64,000 nt of DNA, taken from positions 529,604-593,603 of the forward strand of contig CH002891.1 of the NCBI GenBank assembly GCA_000149265.1. Reading direction: 5' to 3'. Below the pieces are notes generated by a model. It saw only the letters and a program-made list of their open reading frames with translations, was not told where the DNA came from and did not search any database. Positions 59,501 through 64,000 of this stretch are shown here, one piece after another; position 1 is the first letter of the stretch, and each line of letters opens with the position of its first letter. This DNA is from Ciona savignyi. Lineage: Eukaryota; Chordata; Ascidiacea; Phlebobranchia; Cionidae. The position numbers and the translations under genes are program-made.

Positions 59501-60799
59501 ATGAAGATTTTTCGACCAACTAGGTTTCCATTCCCAAACTACGATCACGTGAAACCAACGATACGAAATGACCACAGACGTTAGAATTTCCACCCTGCGG
59601 TTTGACAGGTTATATCTATTTCCTGCACTTAGTGGGTAATGTGCGATTGGCATTTAAATTTAATTAATTTACTGGGAAATAAACCCTTTTTTGCGGTTGA
59701 TTTCAAAGGAACAATACACCCACGATAATTCGAAGAAATGTGGCCACATGTTTATAAGGCAACCTGCAGTTTATAACTGTAACACGGTGAGCCGATGGCA
59801 TTGTTATTTTGAAGCGGCCATTTTTAGTATTTAACCGACCCAGCAGTTACTCTGCTTTACCTCTTGCAATCACGTAATACTGGTTAACCCGGACTTACAA
59901 CGCTCACAACAATCCAAGAAACTACTATCCTTATTTGAATTCTTTAATAAGATTTCCCGAAGAAACTATTTCATTATATTTTTAGTAGAATAAGTTTTGT
60001 GTATTTTTCCCAATTAAGTCATTTTTATTGAAACTTTTATACATATTAATTTCAATAAGTTACCACCGTTATGCACATAATTTTAGTAACTTAATTTGTT
60101 ATAATTAATTTTAATTACTTAATATTGCCTTAAAGTTAGTTGATGTGGAGTTTCAAATTTTTTCACCTGGGTCCACACTGTCGGTTGCCCCTATTCTCCC
60201 CATCTCGCTAATGCAAACTGAGGTTACAATAAGGGCAATCAATCACTGGAAATCCCTCCACAGAAAGCATTCCATTTTTTAATAATTTAAAATTAATAGA
60301 GGTTGAGATCCGCAACCTAAACTTAAAAACCTCGTTTTTCTGAATTTTCGAGCTATAATATCCATCTGCACATTGGTAACTATTCTCCAATCAACATCTT
60401 ATTTCACGAACCTCTGCTCCACTCTTACAAAACTGCACAGCTATATAAAGTAGAAACTCTGACACGAAGCATAGCACATGCTGCTCACAACTGTACTTAC
60501 ATTGGGGAAAATCACATTGTTACTCAGCAAAACAAACTTAAGCACCTTGACTCGAGGGTATCAGTCGTCATATCCGGCCGGGCACAAATGCTAATTAATT
60601 GGTTTTGCGCAAACTATAAAAGAATAGAAGTCCACGTTTAAAGGAAAATATATTGTGCAATCCACGGGGTTTACCAAACACAGTTGTACGGATTCAGCGC
60701 GAATATGGTCAAATACGCTGCGCAGGAAATAAATTCTAATCAATATTGGAAACACCATTAGGTAGTGCGAAGTCACAAAAGTATGACAAAAATGAGCGG

Positions 60800-60884
60800 G
60801 AACTTTGATAATCAATCCAAGCGCCATGGGAATAATGATAAACAGGTAGGCGGAGGCATAATCCACAAAATAAAAGTTGCTCTT
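60800..60884 (-). other. Possible exon encoding a transmembrane helix
   Basis: On the minus strand, after the acceptor-like CTTATTAAG, an open stretch encodes FVDYASAYLFIIIPMALGLI, which looks like a membrane helix with a receptor-like proline. A possible donor AAAG|GTTCCC is poor. The longer ORF around it (60591-61094) includes SINE sequence and is not one protein. Confidence 0.2.
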
Positions 60885-60901
60885 AATAAGATAATAACTC
60901 G

Positions 60902-60978
60902 CATACCAACTCTTATACAAAAAAACGGTCCTAGTGACGAGCCTATCATGGGTTCGAAACTTAGCTCGGTAAAAAAAT
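60902..60978 (+). repeat. Truncated tRNA-like SINE flanked by a 17-bp target site duplication
   Basis: The body has GACGAGCCTATCATGGGTTC and GAAACTTAGCTCGG and ends in an A-rich tail. AATAAGATAATAACTCG occurs exactly at 60885-60901 and again at 60979-60995. The A box is absent, so this copy is 5'-truncated, as expected from reverse transcription. Confidence 0.9.
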
Positions 60979-61107
60979 AATAAGATAATAACTCGTAAGT
61001 ACACTAAATACCAACTGAGCTCAGTATTATAAGCATGACAACAGTACACAGCATATCGGGAATCGAACGGTTCTGTGTCTGTCGAGTTCTTCATTTAAAC
61101 GACAAAA

Positions 61108-63772
61108 TCAAGAAATTACTTCTAATTTCACAAGCTCCGAAGGCTGGACATTTGTGGTATCGGGATCTTTCATGAGATTTCGCTGGATCTCGGCGACCGT
61201 TTTCCCGCGAGTGTCAGGGACGACTCGAACGATGAAAACAAGCTGATAAAACAAAATTCATTAAAAGCGGGTTGAACACCAGTTTGGTTATTAAACTAAC
61301 TGAAGCGCAAACTGTTTTTATAAAACACTGCATTTTTAATACAATTACAGCAGTCGCATCTATACAAAATCTATTTCAGTACAAAACTTTCAGATATGGG
61401 TCATCAGCGATATTTATACTGAAACACCTTTAGCAATAACATTGTTTACCGTCTCAACCGGTGGGTTTTCCAACCACGAAAATGGCAGCCAACAGTGAAC
61501 TTACCACGAGAATAGTTAATACCAGGAAAAGGATATAGGTGAAGCCGCCAGTTGCTTTGAGCATGTAGGGCGCCCCGAACGACGCGATAGATCCTTCGAT
61601 CCAGAACACGATCCCAGCCACCCATAGCGCGGTGGGGCGGACGACTTGAGTCGATAGTTCGGATGAGAGCGAGAATATTGTGAGACTCGGCCCGATAGCT
61701 ATCCCGCCAAGGTGCAGCACGGTAGACCCGATGCTTAGATATCCCATCCCTGGTACTTGGTTGGCGAAGGTGGCGGTTGCGAGGCCGACCAGCGCAACGA
61801 TGATCGTACTAAGTCCCAATATCATGATTTTCCGCCCGCCCACGCGCAATAGAATGAACGTCCCACAGATCGAAGCAAGCATTGAAAAGCCGAAGGTGCC
61901 TGCAAGTTGTGCAATGTTTTGTTGGATCTTATAACGTAATATAATATTCATGTTTTATCTAAGAAAATGCCACGAACGAATTGTCAGATAACCGTATTCA
62001 TTACACTGCGTTGTATATGGATGCGATTGTTTTACTGTTTTAGTACAACCTATTTATGCAACGATTGGGGGCGATGTCCGCTCAGTTCCAATGTCTTGAC
62101 GAATAACGTAACCGATTGTCAGTGGTCGGTTTAAACTGCAAGCTCCCTTGCACATGTTTATAAACAAATCAACCTTTATAACCGAAGTTTCCAAGCCAAA
62201 ATAACCAAAACAATAAGTCAGCGAAGCGTCGGTTAAAAAAGCAATATTTTCAATCACAAAACTTCAAATAAATATCCTACCAATAGTTGCGTAAGTTGCA
62301 TACTGCGGTGGTACGCTTGCCTCGATGAAGATATCATCTGTGTATTGACTGATGAGTTGAATTCCGGAGGCTTGCAGTGAACCCATCACAACCGTGCAAA
62401 CAATCAGCTGCATTCTGTATTTCGGGTTGCGCGCGATTTGCAGAACAGTCGCCTTTTGCACCGCCTTGTCCGCAACTATTTCGTCCTGAAGGTCTTGGAG
62501 TTCGGTTTGCAGAACGTCCTTCCCCCCACACCGAAGTTTCGACAGCAATTTCATCGCTTCAGTTTCTCTCTCAGTTTTGTTGTCTTGTCGTAGAATATAG
62601 GGCGGCGTCTCAGGCATCCAATAGTAACATGCGACGTAGAATACCGATAGAACACCGGGAGCTACCATGAAGTAAGGCCACAAGTCCGTCCCGCCCATTA
62701 CATTAACATGTCCGATGGTGTTGCTTAATAACACACCGAATTGCATTAACCACCCAGTAGGGCTTTGCCATAAGAAAAGCGTCTGTCGATTCGCGGTCTC
62801 CGCTATATATAAAGGACAACTCGCAAAGGCCAGGCCTCTTGAAATGCCGCTTAGAAATCGCCCGACAATTAGAATCTCGTAGGAGTTAAGCAATATTGGT
62901 AACGGTCCCATGCACACAGATGCAATAATCATAAGAACATGAACGGATAACATGTTCTGACGGCGACTGAAAAATTAAAAGACTTGTTTTTATATTAAGC
63001 TAAATAAATGTTATAAACCTATAGTTAATTATAAATTACAATAAACCTAGTTAATTATAAATATAAAAAAGTTAAACAAGATTTACTAAATAAAGTCAGC
63101 TTTTTAGGCCGGTAAACGTTAGAATAAAAAGAAACATTTTGAAAACAAAACCTTTTTTGACTTAGGTTTTTTTCGTTCAAATATACATCAATATGTTAGA
63201 AATACCTTAATACAGTCAGTAGAAATCGTACAGCTATAGACCCAATCACAGTCCCCACAATTAGCATGGCTTGCGCCAAGGTTATGATCATCTGCGAAAA
63301 TCCATTGGTCGCTGGTGTGTTGTACCTCTCCTAGGAGAGGTTTGGGGTTAAACATAGATATGTGGGCGCTTAATCGGTGACGAATATATGTGACACTGAT
63401 GATAAAAAGGTGGCGCACATGAACAGGTAGTCCATTTATCACGTTTAATCTCCGATAATATATAATTAACAATTTTATCATGTGTGCAGATTAACAGGTG
63501 GTGCGCTGTTCAAGGTTGATATGTAAACAAATATGTAAGATGTGGGCGAATATGCCGCAGATTGGCAACCGATGTGCTTTAACGAAGCGCAGATGCACAG
63601 TCCAACCGATTTTGTTGGACCTCAAACTTACCACGTGACTATCGTTGATGAAAATCAAGATGGATGCTTTGGTTGGATTGAGTGCGGCGAGTGCCATCCC
63701 GAAACTCACAAAGGTTGTCACCTCGGTCACTACCATCACGAATATACAATACGGGGAGTTGATCTTCGCCAT
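61108..63772 (-). CDS. SLC2 (GLUT)-family sugar transporter
   Basis: Five exons on the minus strand join in phase: 63772-63632, 63330-63206, 62966-62281, 61899-61505, 61242-61108 (TGA); 493 residues, normal for the family. TM1 lies in exon 1 (IFVMVVTEVTTFVSFGMALA). Exon 2 carries TM2 (AMLIVGTVIGSIAVRFLL). Exon 3 starts with the loop 2-3 motif in the weak form SRRQN and has GRFLSGISRG, PLYIAETA and PETPPYIL, matching family signatures, plus QLISQYTDDIF in TM7. Exon 4 carries RVGGRKIMILG and TM8-11; exon 5 has VPDTRGKTVAEI, the sugar-transporter end motif. It should move hexoses or related polyols across a membrane. An in-frame TAG lies just upstream of ATG 63772, supporting this start. Substrate and GLUT class cannot be told. 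Confidence 0.95.
63405..63540 (+). repeat. GTGGCGCAGATGGACAGG family repeats, two copies, in SLC2 intron 1
   Basis: AGGTGGCGCACATGAACAGG and TAGTCCATTTATCACG form one copy; AGATTAACAGGTGGTGCGCT, GTTCAAGGTTGATATGTAAA and CAAATATGTAAG form the second. Confidence 0.55.
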
Positions 63773-64000
63773 CGAGGTCTTGTGGATCGAGTTCTAAATG
63801 CAAAAGCTGGAACGGGGACTGAAGAACAAACGATTGGTGCGAAGTCGTCTTGGTGAAGAAATTTCCACTGCAGTACTGGGTAACCAAGGTATTGAGAGTT
63901 AATTATACTATCGACAATGAGAAGACTTTTCACAGTGTGCTTTGTAAATATCTGGCACAAGAAATAAAAGCATTAACCAATTTTTAAAGTTACAATGGTG
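63773..64000. other. Upstream of the SLC2 gene
   Basis: This is the 5' flank of the transporter on the minus strand. No exon or TATA box stands out; the promoter may extend beyond the window. Confidence 0.4.

Larger units (their letters stand above)
59501..61107. other. Intergenic, downstream of the SLC2 gene; SINE and possible TM exon
   Basis: Contains the AATAAA at 59678, AT-rich sequence, a truncated SINE with target duplication at 60.9 kb, and a hydrophobic ORF segment near 60.80-60.88 kb. No complete gene is visible. Confidence 0.5.

Noticed and set aside
60591..61094. 167-codon minus-strand ORF read as one membrane protein
   Set aside because: It runs through the SINE and its target duplication, so it cannot be one ancestral coding region. 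Only the hydrophobic segment is kept as a weak candidate.
1..64000. Bacterial contamination or a horizontally acquired block
   Set aside because: All confident genes have eukaryotic introns, and SINEs are spread throughout; no stretch has bacterial gene organisation.

Overview
The window is animal nuclear DNA and most likely comes from a tunicate of the genus Ciona (inference). It is AT-rich, with short GT-AG introns, many tRNA-derived SINEs and small MITE-like elements, two eukaryotic tRNA-Gln genes, and connexin genes split into ten coding exons. Connexins exist only in chordates, and a coding region cut this often is a tunicate trait. There is no operon, Shine-Dalgarno site or CRISPR.

Layout. 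0.2-1.5 kb (+): a small secreted H-type-lectin-like gene. 3.3-6.8 kb (-): a RASGEF1-type Ras/Rap exchange factor, rebuilt from eight exons, with one or two single-base frame breaks at homopolymers. 6.8-30.3 kb: a 23-kb stretch without a protein gene I can support; it holds two tRNA-Gln(TTG) genes near 28 kb, repeats and possible regulatory clusters. 30.4-32.2 kb (+): a secreted CAP-domain protein with a coding minisatellite and a cationic helical tail. 33.1-35.6 kb (-): a secreted chimera of an H-type-lectin-like and a C-type-lectin-like domain, with a 109-bp minisatellite in intron 1. 35.6-42.5 kb: mostly repeats and unassigned sequence. 42.6-49.6 kb (+) and 50.6-56.1 kb (-): two paralogous connexin genes arranged tail to tail. 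59.3 kb (+): the last exon of an unknown gene. 61.1-63.8 kb (-): a complete SLC2/GLUT-like transporter.

I joined exons by translating both strands, finding GT/AG sites and requiring that intron phases match. For the CAP gene, the lectin chimera, both connexins and the transporter every junction closes in phase, which supports the models strongly. The CAP protein and the lectins are secreted, carry rapidly evolving repeats and start close to TATA boxes; they look like a small extracellular, possibly immune, group (inference). The connexins build gap junctions, and their introns match one to one, so they arose by an inverted local duplication after those introns were in place.

The palindrome TGACGTCA occurs about 21 times, 11 of them inside RASGEF1 exons; less than one would be expected by chance at this base composition.
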